DNA of 64,000 bases from Fratercula arctica (GCA_947846985.1 CANTUZ010000004.1:51499672-51563671), one strand, 5' to 3'; shown: positions 48,537 through 60,946, counted from the stretch's first letter. A program made the numbers and translations. The notes: generated by a model from the sequence alone, not told the origin.

Positions 48537-49171
48537 AATTTTTTGAACTCATATCCAAAGCTCAAAGTAACAGAGCAGATGACCAACGTGGACTGCTAAG
48601 GAAAGAAGACCTTATTCTTCCTGACTTTCTTCGTTTACCGCCCACTGGACCAGAACCATCCTCATCCACTCCCGTAGGCCCTAAAGGCCTCAACAAGCGA
48701 GTTTCAAAAAATGATGGCAAGGATGGATGTACATCACCAACTGGAAAACAGGAGTCCGTGCAAAACTTTAATGAAAATTCAGTTAAGAAAATGGGTTACT
48801 CAGAAAATAAACATAAATCTGCTTTGACAGCACTCCACAGTCAGAAGACTTTCAGTGTTCCTTTTAATACTGCATTGTCTCCAATTCCGCATGCACAGGA
48901 AAACAGTGCAACAATATGGAAAAGGCAGTCAAGAGAATTGCAAGCTGAAGGCATACAGATGGTAGATGATGAGAATGTGGCAGACTTGACTCTTGTGGCT
49001 GAAGGAGATATTAGTAGTCCTAACAGCACTTTGCTACCACCGCCACCACCAACACCACCGTCAGACATCAGTAAACTCACAGAAGCCAACTATCCACCCC
49101 CAACTCCTTTTGCAGGTAATCAGGAAAAATCTGGATATCAAAGATCCAATTCAGGTATTTCTAGATTTTAA
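48537..49171 (+). CDS. RGS12: RGS12 exon: GoLoco motif and proline-rich tail, with readthrough stop
   Basis: Enters in phase 1 (G+AA = Glu). It encodes the GoLoco motif EFFELISKAQSNRADDQRGL directly, with the essential Asp-Gln-Arg triad; GoLoco binds GDP-bound G-alpha-i and blocks nucleotide release. Then come LRKEDLILPDFLRLPP, a Ser-rich middle, IWKRQSRELQAEGIQMVDDE, ADLTLVAEGDISSPNSTLLP and a polyproline stretch (LPPPPPTPPSD). Without further splicing it ends GISRF at the TAA 49169-49171. An internal donor (TTTGCAG|GTAATC after 49115) leads instead to the exon at 60582. The ATG at 48374 is upstream of the splice acceptor and is not a real start. Confidence 0.95.
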
Positions 49172-49270
49172 TAGTCTTTCCTTTCATGTAAAACTACTTT
49201 TCCTTGGCACTGTTAATCATTATTTGGCACCCAGTAAAACAAGAAAGAAAGTTCTCTCTGCACCTTAAGG

Positions 49271-49298
49271 TTTTTTTTAAAAAAAAAAAAAAAAAAAA
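49271..49298 (+). repeat. T8A20 homopolymer block in the 3' UTR
   Basis: Eight T (49271-49278) followed directly by twenty A (49279-49298). It could fold on itself in RNA and is a likely oligo-dT internal priming site in cDNA libraries. Confidence 0.9.
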
Positions 49299-50667
49299 GA
49301 AAGATTTTCATTGCCTTAGTCTGTACTAACTGTAATATTCTGATTGCCTTCAACAATATACTTTTGTTTGGCTTTGGCGTGTGGCCGAAAATGGACGCAT
49401 GCAGACAAACCTTTAAAATACATCCATATGCTATAATTATCTCATTCTTTACCCTAGGAGTACAAAACAGGATATCAGCATTTTGAGCTGCATAACACTG
49501 TTGCGTTCCAGATTTTCTGATCCATTTGTCATAATGAGATACATGATTAGGGTTTGGAAGTTTTAAGTGCTTTAGCAGGAACCCTGATTATGTGTTGAAA
49601 ATTGCATTACTGTTTATGATTAAAATTTGAAATGGATAAACCTTAATTTAAAAAATATTTCTCTAGTAAATTAGATTTTTGTGACTAAAAATAAAAATGT
49701 TAGTTTTTTTAACCCATACTTTGCTACACAGAGAAATAGGTTGCATCTGTCACACTTTCTCCCAGAATATTCACGTGAAATAACTCTTCCTATTAGATCA
49801 TTTTAAAGAAAATATGTAACTTTTTTTTAGGATGTAAGTTTCATGGTCTAGCAATATCACAGAGCAATATTAGCCCAAGGCTGAAGTATGGAATTTCTTT
49901 ATAAACACGGACTCTAATAATAATTGGTATTACCAGAAACAAGAGTTTGAAGACAATGGGTGTTGCGACATTGACATTTTACAGTCATTGTACTGTACAT
50001 TTTAATGTAAAATATAAGAAGAGGTATCTATGTGCTACATTTATTTTTGATGTTTCACAAACATATGGTGCCATAATTTGTATGATCACATTTCTTTGTG
50101 ATGTGGGAATATACATTTTAATTATTTATCTTTTTACACAGAGTATTTGATACTGTTCTTTATCTGTATGGTTGATGATTTGTAAATACTTCTTTGGTTG
50201 TTGGATGCTTATAAATGGCAATGCAGATTATTTCTTCCTCTTGGTATTTTAAAAACACATTCCTTTATTAGTAACTAGTATTTGAGAAATGTTCTATAAG
50301 CGCTACCACTTAATTTCTGAAACTGAGTATTGAACAGACTTGTAACCAGTGCCTACAAATAACAAAACCACAAAATGTACTTCAGACTTATTGATGTGTA
50401 TATGCATAGATTTGTGTTGGTGTCTTTCTGATAATATGACAAGTGTACAACATAGGTATCAATTTGCATATTTTTCAGTGAGAACTGTTAAAAAAACCAT
50501 TTGCACTTAAAAAAAACTTCATGAATTTACAGTATTTTAATGCATGCCATACATTTCTGTGTAACCGCTGAACTGTAGCTTTCCCTTTTCCCACTTTCTA
50601 CTTTTTACTTTGTAGAAATCTTTGTGTAGTTTTCACATGTATTTTGTATCTTTGTTCTCTCAGGAGT

Positions 50668-50673
50668 AATAAA
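50668..50673 (+). terminator. Poly(A) signal AATAAA
   Basis: Canonical hexamer in 'gagtAATAAAttct', about 1.5 kb after the stop at 49171, with T/G-rich sequence following (near 50693-50715: aactggttttaagctttgatt). Best candidate end of the readthrough isoform. Confidence 0.6.
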
Positions 50674-52779
50674 TTCTAGACCTAGTTACGCAAACTGGTT
50701 TTAAGCTTTGATTTTCTTCATTATTTAAAAACAGTCCTTTCAGTCCTGGATTAAGAATTCTGATTGAAATGATCTTCTAATAACAAACAGATTAATAGAT
50801 ATGAACTAGCAATTACCATGAGACAAAGCTGACAAACGTTATATTTGTTAATAATCTGGATATCAAAGGGTAAATGCTGTCTTGAGATGCTGATGGGTCA
50901 CATGTGAAATCCATAGCATTGACATGTGCACCAGAAGGCAGATAAGACAGGAGATTTCTTTAAATGAGTCATAACAGGAACTCCTGAAAGGAGAGTCTCT
51001 TCTGTCTTTGGGTTCTTGGGCTAAACTTTATATTCATTACTTTCCTTCTTATTTTAAACTAAAGCAATTCTTCCCTGGTCTTTAAGAAATGAGCTGGTGA
51101 TCTCGGTTCATGTGATGTGGGGTAACCAATATAACAACCTCTTTATTGAGTAGTCTTGGGTAAGAAACGAAGGGTTGGGTGGGTGCTGGAGACCACACTA
51201 CCCTTTCCATTCTTAGAGATGGGTCCTACATAACAGTGCTGTGAAGCCTAATTAAAAAAAAAAAATACTCAAGAGGCTTGTGGTGCTGTTACCTAGGTCT
51301 CGTTGTGTTCTGGGGGCTGAAAATGTAGTTTTTCCAGAAGTCACTGTGTTCCCACGTAGTTGTGGGCCTCCATGGAAGAAAATGAAGCAGTTGAAAGCTC
51401 TGTAGCAGTTCCCCTTTTAAAATTATTTCGACATTACCACAACAAATAACTAATTTCCTACATATTGAATTATTTTAATTTTTTTTTTTTTTTACAGATT
51501 TTAATTTTCATGTATTCCAACTGGTCTGGTCTACTTTCACTGGTGATTGTGTTTTATTTTTCTATCATAGTCACCTATGAGACTTCTAAGTAATCAAAAT
51601 AATTTTGCAAAACTAAATTCTTAGTTTCTCTTAGCTTTGTGACAAACCAGATTTTATCTGGTTTTTTTTAAAGGAATAACAAAAATCTAAAAGATGTAAA
51701 CCACCTTTTTTTTTTCCTACAACTTTATTGCATACACTTAACTGTACTCTACGCTCCTCTCATAGTACACTACTATTTTATGGGAACTGTATTCTAGAAA
51801 ATAACGGTGATTTTATGGAAAAAGTATGGGCTGAAACAAAACTTTTCATGATTTCGTGGAGTTTGCATGGAAAGACTATTCAATGATGTACAGTAATTAT
51901 AATAAAGACTGCTGGAAACTATCTCCAGTCAATAATCGGTGTTTCAAAGGACTAAATCATTAATAATGGTTGCTTTTTTAAGTGCTTTAATGGTTCTCCA
52001 TTCATAATCTCCTATCAATGGAAAATGCATTTCTGATTGGTTTATTGAATTAGAATGTTGGGATAAAAAGCAAAAGAATGCCTACGTAATTTAAAGTGGT
52101 CTATAATCTTGCTTTCAAATTGGTATAAAGGCAAATGACATGTATGCTTACGCTATGCGTTGGGTTTGTATACGTTGGGTCTGTGTATGCTGGGGAGGGC
52201 TGTAGTTGTCCCTCACATTCTACAGGGGACAATTCTCTAACTGCAGAGTGATGTAGCAAAGCCAGGCCAATATCCGTCCCTCCAACAGGTAATTCTTGAG
52301 GTTTTTTTGTTTATTTGAAGATCTAGAAAGCAAAATATGCATAACGGAAAACAGCAAAATGAGGTTTGCATCGCTCAGAGCTTTTGAGAACAGTTTTTCA
52401 AACACAGATCTTAACTTTCTTAAATCAGTGAAATGGGTTTATACTGTAGTAATATTTAGCTATCAAGTACATATCAAATCAGTTTGCAGTACAAGAATCG
52501 TTACTGATTCTAGTTGCATTACTCATCAAGAAGAAAATGGCTTTATTTTAAATAAGCCTACTAGTTCTGGCTAATTTCCCACTTTAAAAGTCAGGGGTTT
52601 CTGGACTCTGAACACTAATTCTGAAATGTGCTTACTTCATGCCTCTACATATAATGGTGGTGGTACCCATCTGTGGCAGAAATAACTTAATTATTGTGTG
52701 GAGTAATTGGCTTGAAGTGCTGCATTCATTTTTGAAAGTGTTAAAATACTGATTTAATCTCTTTGGTTTTGGGGTTGTG

Positions 52780-52848
52780 AGGTTTTTTTTGTTTTTTTTT
52801 TTGTTTGTTTGTTTCTTTTGGGTTTTTTTGTTTTTTTTTCTTTTTTTA
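52780..52848 (+). repeat. T-rich low-complexity tract with G interruptions
   Basis: About 70 bp of T runs separated by single or few G, C residues, including (GTTT)n. Simple sequence. Confidence 0.85.
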
Positions 52849-53701
52849 ATTGCATAGTATGGTCTAGATACTTTGAATGTTGTCCAGTTTTTCCCAGGTG
52901 GTTAGGCACGTTCATTACCCAAGCGAAAAATAGCTGTCATGGGAGAGGCAGCCTTTCAGACCTTTAGTCCCCGCAGGAGCTGTGGATATCAGGCCACAGG
53001 CTTTGCACTAGATCATTTATTCAGCGATATTCCACTGGGGCCAGTGGGTTGTTCACTGGGATTGTTGCCTCTGCTACAAAGTGGGTGGGCATTTTAGTCT
53101 TAGTAGCCACTGGGCTTTTTCAGCGAGTGCCATTTCATCCTTACATAGGTCAGCTTGCAGCAATCCAGACTGAAGGAGCACAGACTGTAGATTTGATTCC
53201 ATCAAATTGTTCTTCCTTCTGTTATTAAAAAAAATCCCTTTTTTTTTTTTAATTGAGAATAAGAAATATTCTTAAAAGGAAATTATAATTACAGTCAATG
53301 GAATTATTGCCTACCAAGTAAGAATGTATTTTCTTGAGTAGATGTGTAGACTGGCTCCAGCAATTGAGTTCAGGCAAATAAAGAGTTTATTCAAAACTCC
53401 CTTTTAATAGGTGTATAATGTCATTGGTTAAGACAGAGAGCCAGGCAGGGAAAATAAAAGCGTGGTGAACTCTCTGCAAATATAGTTATTCAAGTATATT
53501 CAACTATAAACTTGAATAATAAGGCCGTGGAAGATAAAGGGTGAATTTAGACTATATAAACAGTTACTTCATTTGTTCTGAAGATGCTTCTTTTTTTCTG
53601 AAATAGATGGGCAATGGTATCCTCAAAATAAACTTGCTGCTTTTCTTATTGAAAAGAATTCTTACAGAAATGGGATAGTTAGTGCCAGTCAGTGCTAGGG
53701 C

Positions 53702-53730
<29 letters not shown>
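53702..53730 (+). repeat. T29 homopolymer
   Basis: Uninterrupted run of 29 T. It might be the antisense poly(A) tail of a retroposed sequence, but I see no recognisable retrogene next to it. Confidence 0.85.
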
Positions 53731-53733
<3 letters not shown>

Positions 53734-55151
53734 TTGAAAGATAAATTATGCAGAAATAAAATGCAGGGTGGACTCTCAGAGCCTGGGGCTGGCTATTGTT
53801 CCCAAAGACAAAAAAAAATTCCCAACTACTCTTTTTTATTATTCACAGAGAGGACGCTGTGAGCTGCAACCAAGCAACAGAGATCAGATAATATCAGCGG
53901 TATTTATGTGACTTTCACTTTTTGGCTACTAAACTTTTCACTTATAAGGGTAATGAATTCCTAGTGCAATAAACTTTGTGATAGTTAAGGAGATTAAAAC
54001 CAATCATGTGTGTATCTTCCAAAATTCAAACCAAACCTTTATTTTTGTAAGAAATTTTATAATATTTTATGTAGTTAATATTTTACATAATCCCTTAATT
54101 CACGTGGCATATTTTAGAGAAAATCCAGCCATGTTTCCTATGTAAATCAAGATAGCCAAATGAATGAAAACATAAATGAAATAAAAATTTAAGAAAAGGA
54201 AGGGATTAAGACTAAAAGATGTAAAAATAATATAAATAATTATTTGTAACAAAGGCTATTGTCCTGCAGTTAATTATAGCCTTACTGGCTCTGCGTAATT
54301 TTATGGAAGATAATTGGATTCTGGATCAATACGAAGCAGTACTCGTGGGGATCCAGTAAGACTAAGGCCAGAATCTGTTAATCCTCCTCTTTTATTCAGA
54401 GCATGATGAAATCGGAGAATTAAATGTAGTACATGACTGAGATCAACAATAAACAAAGGAGAAGGAGAGTGATGTTAAGAGTAGACAACCAGGAAGCGAG
54501 GAGGGCCTTGAGGGATAATTATTTGAAATGTAAGCTTATTTCAATCAAATCACAAATTGGATCACTGACTGGATACAACGTTAGAAAAATCACAACTGCT
54601 CTTTGAAACAAATGCACACAGGCTAAAACCAGATCTGTTCAAACACATGACTTACATTTAGACGGTGAAATGAACTTAGGTGAATTATTAGTTGAAATGT
54701 AACTGGTAGCCCTGCTAAGCCGCATTTTAGAGTTTCTTAATTGAAAAATAACTTAATGAATGGCAGATTAAATTAAAACTGATTGAAGTAGTTCAGCTCA
54801 CTATTTCCCAACATACTACTCTCCGCAATAATTAAACCTTCTGTTCCTGTCTACTGATGGAAAAGCAAAACCCATGTTAACAAGAAATGCTGGAGGATCA
54901 AACCGAGGGCTGAACACTTTTAGGCTGCTGCAGAGATGTTTTGTCACGCCTATTGCTTGGAAGGATTAAAAAAGTATTTCAGTTTTAGCAGTAGAGAAAC
55001 AGAAAGTTTAAGCAAATTGGCCAGTTATTGGGGGCATGCATGCCACTTTGGATCAGCATTCAGAACTTCTTATTTTATTTCTATTCAGACTGTTCCTGGC
55101 TTTTAAACGATGTTGTGTGCAGTTCCCTTCAGCAGCTGGGGTAGCCATGTG

Positions 55152-55159
55152 TATAAAAG
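55152..55159 (+). promoter_or_regulatory. Isolated strong TATA-box match in the last intron
   Basis: TATAAAAG, in the context gtgTATAAAAGgccactgcccc, is a near-ideal TATA box followed by a GC-richer segment. No supported ORF or splice donor was identified just downstream, so it is only a motif. Confidence 0.2.
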
Positions 55160-58100
55160 GCCACTGCCCCCAGCAAAGGTAGTTTGCAGCGTTTCCTTTT
55201 TTGATCACATATGCTACCGGTGAGCAGCAGTAGTAGTTATACCAGCTCCCTCTGCTATGGAATATTCAGATTTTGTCTTTCCAAATGTTTTGTGCTTTGT
55301 TCTTCTTGCGAATGCTTTTGAGGTGAGCGCAATGAAAGAATGTCTGTCCGCCCTGTGCTTCTAAACTTAATGCTGCAAATGTATTCCAGAAATTCCCAGG
55401 ACAAAAGTAAATAGACTGATAATGCAGAGTATTGCTGCTTTGTAGAATAAGCCATTTCCTAGCTTGATGCCCTCATTGTTATTGAGCGTGATTTCAAGGC
55501 CCTGAGCATATGCTGCAATTGGTGTTTCATCATGCAAGTGAAATGCAGCATATAAAGTCAAATTTCCTTTGAAAAGATCTTAACGTAAACTGTAGGTAGG
55601 AACCTTTTATTAAATCCTCTTTCTCCTTGGTGTTGTATCAGTTCAGAGATAAAAGGAAGGAAACTTTTGAAGGGAATTTAACCTGCAGAATTCTGAATCT
55701 TAAATGTGAAGTATCCTTTTCCCTTTGGAAGCGTAGATTGCTTTGCAAACTTAAAAAAAGATGATGCTTACAGTGCTAACAGTACATCAGCCAGTGTGGA
55801 AGTCATGTATCCACCACTTAAAAGAATCCACGTGTGGGAAAGCCTAAAATTTTCAACTACCATTTCACAACAGTTTAGGACAGGAAGGGAGAAGTGTCTT
55901 TCCCAGAGTGAATCTGCCAGATTACACCAATCTTAAGGAAAAAGAATTACTCATACTGAAATATTTCCAGGACATTGAAGGGACCGCCACTGCAGAAGTG
56001 ACCTCGCAAAGCTCCTTTTTTATGGTCCCATGTAAAAAAATGCTCTCTCAGCCAGCGTGTTATCACCTCAGGACAGGTTGTTGTATGGAATCAGAGATGA
56101 GAACAGTATCTGCCCAACCTCCCGCATTAAAGAATTTGGAGACTGAAAATGAGTGAGTGCATTTGGAGGTGGCATATGCCAGTAAATAACCAATTCCAGG
56201 AGCTGTTCCTGAAAACTTTAGTCATTTCTGTTCACAAGAGTTATAAGTACTATGAAATAGTTCAAACAGGCTTTAATCTGCCGTAAGCACAAAATCATTA
56301 GACTGGAGCTCATTTCTTTTTAACAGAATATCTGATCCTCTCTGACATTGGAAGTTGAATGCCTGGGGTCAATGGTATGGAAGTCAGCAGAAGATTCTTG
56401 TTGTCTTTCAGTAGGAATGAGCCGTCTAAATAGTAAATGGGTTTGCCAAGAACAGTAGAATTTTAGCAAAGGCAGGATGCTAAATGAAATGCTGAATCTG
56501 CATGGACAAGGTGTCTGTCTATAAGGAAATAGTGTTGGGAAAATTACGGAATAGAATTTTAACGTTCTGTCATATACGAAATCCACTAAGTATGGACTTT
56601 GGAGCTCATCTCTTACAGTGAAACTTAATAACCGTCTACCTGCTTTTATAAAAAAAGAACTATGGTGTGAATGGAACTAAATCGAGTATTGATCACTTAA
56701 AAATAAAAGGTGCTGAATTTCAGATCGGATCTAAATTATGCTTTAACAAGTGAATCATAACTGAAATGAGAACATTGAAAATAAATAGATCTAATAATTA
56801 TGGTATAGAAATAATATCATTGCAAGATGTTGTGGGTGGACCTTTAAATCCCAAGCATCTGCATTGAGTTATGGTTATTTGATCCTATCTGCATTTGACA
56901 GTTAGTGCTGTTCCTGAAATTCCCAGGTTTTTTGTAACCTCCTCTTTGCCTGGAATTTAGCCAAATGCTCCTTTGGTCCTAAACTACTTGGAAGACAATG
57001 TCTTCCAATATCTTGCTAAGATCTTACTTAGAGCTTGAGCAATATTGTATACAGCAGAACGGAAAATCCCTTTGTGTTCCTCTGTAAAGACACTTTTCTA
57101 TACTCATAATATTAAATTCAGAGAGCTTGAGAATAATACTCAAAATCAAAATTTCAGAAAAAGAGAAATATTGGTAAAGGGAATGAGGAGATCAGCCAAA
57201 ACACTGCCTGGTTGTTTTCCTTTGAAAAATGCAGACCAGTACACGCAGCCTTCTAAGCAGTCCTGTAGGTGCGAGTCTGTAAAACAGCAGATCTCCAGTT
57301 TAAAGACAGAAGACGACATGCATCATCCCATCTTTAAACCAGCTGGAACACATTAATGGTATCAGATGCGCAAGAAAATTCCCTTAGAGCTGCATGGAAT
57401 GCTTAGCGGGGGAGCCGAGGATTACCAATAGGTGTGGTTATTGTTTTCCAGTCTGTTTGGAAGTTGGTCTGTGCAACTGCTGCTCTAAGCACTGGCTTCC
57501 TTTCCCTTCTGAAGTTAGGTAGGGCGTTTGACAGATCTGATTCAGGAGAATGTGATATAATTCCTGACATGCTTTATGCAAGGCAAAGCAATCCGCAGAG
57601 ACATCCATGGAAGTTTTCACCACTTCAGTGCAAGAATGTGTGAAGAGAATTGTTATGTGTGAAAGCTCTCTGCACCTTCGACGGTGCCCGGCACAGCTGA
57701 ATTTGCGCAGGTATTTGTGACTCAAAAGGAGAATATGAGTAGGAGAGCAGTGCAGAAGTGTTGTAGGCATCATTTAAGCCTCATTATAAAGTTCCACTGA
57801 GTTCATGCAAATCTTGAGTCTATTTTAAAACTTGTGGGATAAGTTTATACACAAACTGGTTTGGGGAATCTCCTCTATTATTTCTGCTAAATACCCTTGC
57901 TTCATAAATATTTTGTTTTTAAACATGAGGAAAAAAAAAAAACCCACATTGAAATATTTTTTCAGTGTAGTGCTACTCTTGAAATCCTCTTCCCGTTTGG
58001 TGTAGATGAGCCAAGATGTTTTGTACCCTGCCAGGAAACAAGAAATTATCTTCACAGTGTCATCCCTTAGTAATTCCATATTCTTTTGAACCAGTATTTT

Positions 58101-58318
58101 AGGTAAGACCTTCCCTGTTGGTCTTCTGCTTCTAGTATAATAAATTACATACTTCAGAGGGATTGCTCCTGAGAAAGGCATTAATAGAAGAAACTGCCCA
58201 TAGTACAGATTTATTCCTCTGCAGGTGGATTTATGTGTTGTGAAGCCTGAGAGGTAACGCTGACCTTGTTTTTGCTTTGTTCCTATTAGACAACTTGCAA
58301 GCCCTGTTGTTCCATGTG

Positions 58319-58328
58319 GTGACTCAGC
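58319..58328 (+). promoter_or_regulatory. Candidate AP-1/ARE motif
   Basis: GTGACTCAGC, identical to the 10-mer at 19296-19305, fits RTGACnnnGC and contains TGACTCA. Motif match only. Confidence 0.3.
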
Positions 58329-59047
58329 GACACCATAATTCCAAGTCTTAATGGCATTTTTTACACGTAGCTGTAGAAAGACTTAGCAACCAAATGAATA
58401 CAGCAATCCTTAACGCCTTCCCTAGTGTTCCTCAGCTCTTTCATCTGTTGTCCCCTGTTAATGCAGGCTGTATCTTTTGACCGTGGAAAGTGTTCTAGCT
58501 TAGCTCAAGTCAACAGAGCTATGAGACCTTACACGACCATCGAAGTTGGTTCTTTACATTCCATCCAGTAGAAGGATGTATTCTCAGTACTAGGACAACT
58601 GAATGACTTATGCTCTGTCAATGCAAACTATTTGGTGTAATTTTTCATTAGTATGGCTTTTTTTGAAATTAGTATCTCTCTTAAACCAAGATGAAAGGAG
58701 AATTAAGAGACCTTCCTCAAAGGGAGGAATAGTAGATTAAAAAGATCAAGGGTACAATTCAGTACATTCATGCTAAGATAAAAACAGTTCAGAATAGAAG
58801 AATAGCATTTTACACCACAGCCATGCAAACAGCAGTTAAAATTAAGCCAGTGTTCGGCTGCAGTAGAGAGATGTAAACATGAAGCGTAATATAGTCCCAT
58901 TAAATGTTAGCTGTAATTTAGTAGGCTGGAGTCGTGCTGGGCTAACAGGGCTGAGAAAGCTTTCTGCCTTCTCTCTGCTATTGCTCAGCTGATTTGTTTG
59001 CAGTTTGATCTAATTCCTCTGGATGTGAAAAAAGGCAAGCATTACTG

Positions 59048-59064
59048 ATGTGGAATATCCACAT
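59048..59064. repeat. Small perfect inverted repeat
   Basis: ATGTGGA and TCCACAT with a 3-nt centre. Short; could arise by chance. Close by (59074-59108) there are imperfect repeats of CTAAAGCA(CTAAA). Confidence 0.6.
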
Positions 59065-60581
59065 TGTTAATGTGGGGCTAAAGCACTAAAGCACAGCTAA
59101 AGCACTAAAAAAAAATACTGCACTACTTAGAATTTTAACTTATTTTCATTAAATGGAAAACTTTAACCCTTGAGAAGACCCTTGAGAGGAGTGATTTGAT
59201 TGAAACAGTATGAAGTTGCTTTTTTTGTCCTTTTCATTTGCATTTTTCCCCTTCTTCATATCAAAAAGTTCTTGATTATGATGATTATACATTGAATTTT
59301 ATTTTTCTTGCAAAAAGCCCCGTACACATCAATTTATGGAACAAACACAAATGAAAATTTTCAAAGCCAGCTATGGGATTTTACCACACCAGTCTCACGG
59401 GATTTATGTGGCTAAATGTGCTGGTCAGACACACGCGTGTACTGTGGTAAAAAGTTTAAAAATGGTTTAGGTAAGATGTTGGACAAGATGGTATATTTTA
59501 AAAGGCCAGCTGGTATACATGGAAAAATGAAATTAGATATGGAAGGCCTTCCTCAGGTCTGCCTTTGTGCCTTCAAAGGTTTTCTATTTTTTTCCTTGGA
59601 TACCAGTTGATCTAACAAAAGCAGTTCTCTCTGCAAATTTTACCCCTTTTTATGTCATCATTTATATCATCTCAACTACAGAAATCATATTGATAACCAT
59701 GGTGCAAATCATGAAATCAGCTCATTCTTCATCCTTCCCTTCCCAAGAAGCTGCCTTTGAGATGGGAAAAGCAGCTTTATCTGCATTTGTTTAACAAGTG
59801 CCTCGCAGTTTGCAGCATCACACTTAACGCAAAACTACGTTTTGGGGAGCGCAGAGTTTTTAATCTAGGATTAACTTGCGATAGTAACAACTTTGTATGA
59901 GTAGTTGTAGAGAATAGACCCAAATCCTAATGACTGTGATTTTAGAAGCACTGTACCAAAAAAGAAACCTCAAGGTTAAAAAAATCACGTGTAACTCAGG
60001 TGTTTCTTGAATGTCTAAAGCCCTTCAGCAGATTTATTTCTTTTATTCTCTTGTAAACCGTGGCCCATAATTGCTTGGTTGCAGTTCAGAACAGTGAACT
60101 CCAACTTCAAATCATCCTTCCTTGGCCTGTTCGAGAATTAATTTCTAGCCAAGTAAAAATAATACCTCAGCAGGGATCTGGTATGAGAGACCAGTTCAAG
60201 TCAAGGAATATCTCCTGTTCTTCCCCAGTGGAAGCTCTGTATGCTCTTCCTTCACTTTTGGGTTTGCTGGTGTGGCAGTTTTTGTTCTAGAGCTGTAAAA
60301 ATTTATACTAAGTAGTTGTTTTTAATGGAGTTCTTTTAAAAACTTTGAAAAATGCTAAATTAGGACAGATACATATTAATGTTTTACATGTATCTTTGAG
60401 ATCTACTGTTTAGTTACCTACTCAGTACATCGTCTCCTGTATGGGGCAGAGGAACATCCCAGCTGACTGTCTACCATTAGGACCTCAGAGGAGGTTGCAA
60501 TATTGAAAACTGCTAAAAGCCAGGTGATACATAACTCTTCTGTTTTGTGTTTTGTTTTTTTGTTTTTAATTCTTCTGTTAG

Positions 60582-60946
60582 GTGCAAACCACAGAAAGAA
60601 AAAAGATTCACAAGGGACTTCAGGAAACTCTTGTGAACAAACCTCTCACAAAGCAAAGACCAGCAGAAGCTCTAATCCTCCTGGTGTAAGAGAGAACCCT
60701 CGTCCGGAGCTCCCTGTGAACAGGATCATTGATGTGGATGGGGTCAAACTGGAAGAGACTGGCACACGCTCCTGTGAGGATTCTGAAGGGAACCTCAGCT
60801 TTGAAGGTTACATCTCTGAACTGAGGTCTTGCCAAGGGAGGATGAGGACTGGAGTTTATAGGACATCAGACCTTCCATCTCTGATTTCTGTCAAGAGTGA
60901 GAAGAATAAGGGCACTGAGAATCAGTATAAAGCTACTTTCGTTTAA
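60582..60946 (+). CDS. RGS12: RGS12 distal last exon with a PDZ-ligand C-terminus
   Basis: The acceptor at 60580-60581 supplies GT to the G left at 49115 (GGT, Gly). The frame continues ANHRKKKDSQGTSGNSC, then a basic/Ser region (KAKTSRSSNPPG), the segment ENPRPELPVNRIIDVDGVKL, an acidic stretch and SDLPSLISVKSEK. It ends NQYKATFV at the TAA 60944-60946. ATFV is a class I PDZ ligand and fits the (A/S)-T-X-(L/V) preference reported for RGS12's own PDZ domain, including an alternative 3' exon of RGS12 itself. The ATG at 60503 upstream is intronic. Confidence 0.92.

Larger units (their letters stand above)
49172..50695 (+). other. RGS12: 3' UTR of the GoLoco-containing, unspliced-end RGS12 isoform
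   Basis: AT-rich 1.5 kb following the stop. It contains a T8A20 block (49271-49298) and a Pumilio-type TGTAAATA at 50181-50188, and ends at the AATAAA at 50668. No ORF with similarity. Confidence 0.65.
49116..60581 (+). other. RGS12 last intron (long isoform)
   Basis: 11.5 kb between the donor inside the GoLoco exon and the last exon (acceptor tttttaattcttctgttag). Its first 1.5 kb doubles as the 3' UTR of the other isoform. Other contents: poly-T/G low complexity at 52780-52848, T29 at 53702-53730, a TATA-like element at 55152, a hairpin at 59048-59064 and an AP-1/ARE-like motif at 58319-58328. Several open frames (for example 55706-55936, 57045-57356, 57825-58181 minus) have no recognisable similarity. 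Confidence 0.75.

Noticed and set aside
57825..58181. 118-codon minus-strand frame in the last intron
   Set aside because: Composition includes translated homopolymers (KKYFNVGFFFFL). No similarity or regulatory context.
60503..60581. ATG-initiated start of the 147-codon frame around the last exon
   Set aside because: Residues before the acceptor at 60581 are hydrophobic, T-rich intron translation. The real coding part begins at 60582 in phase with the donor at 49115.
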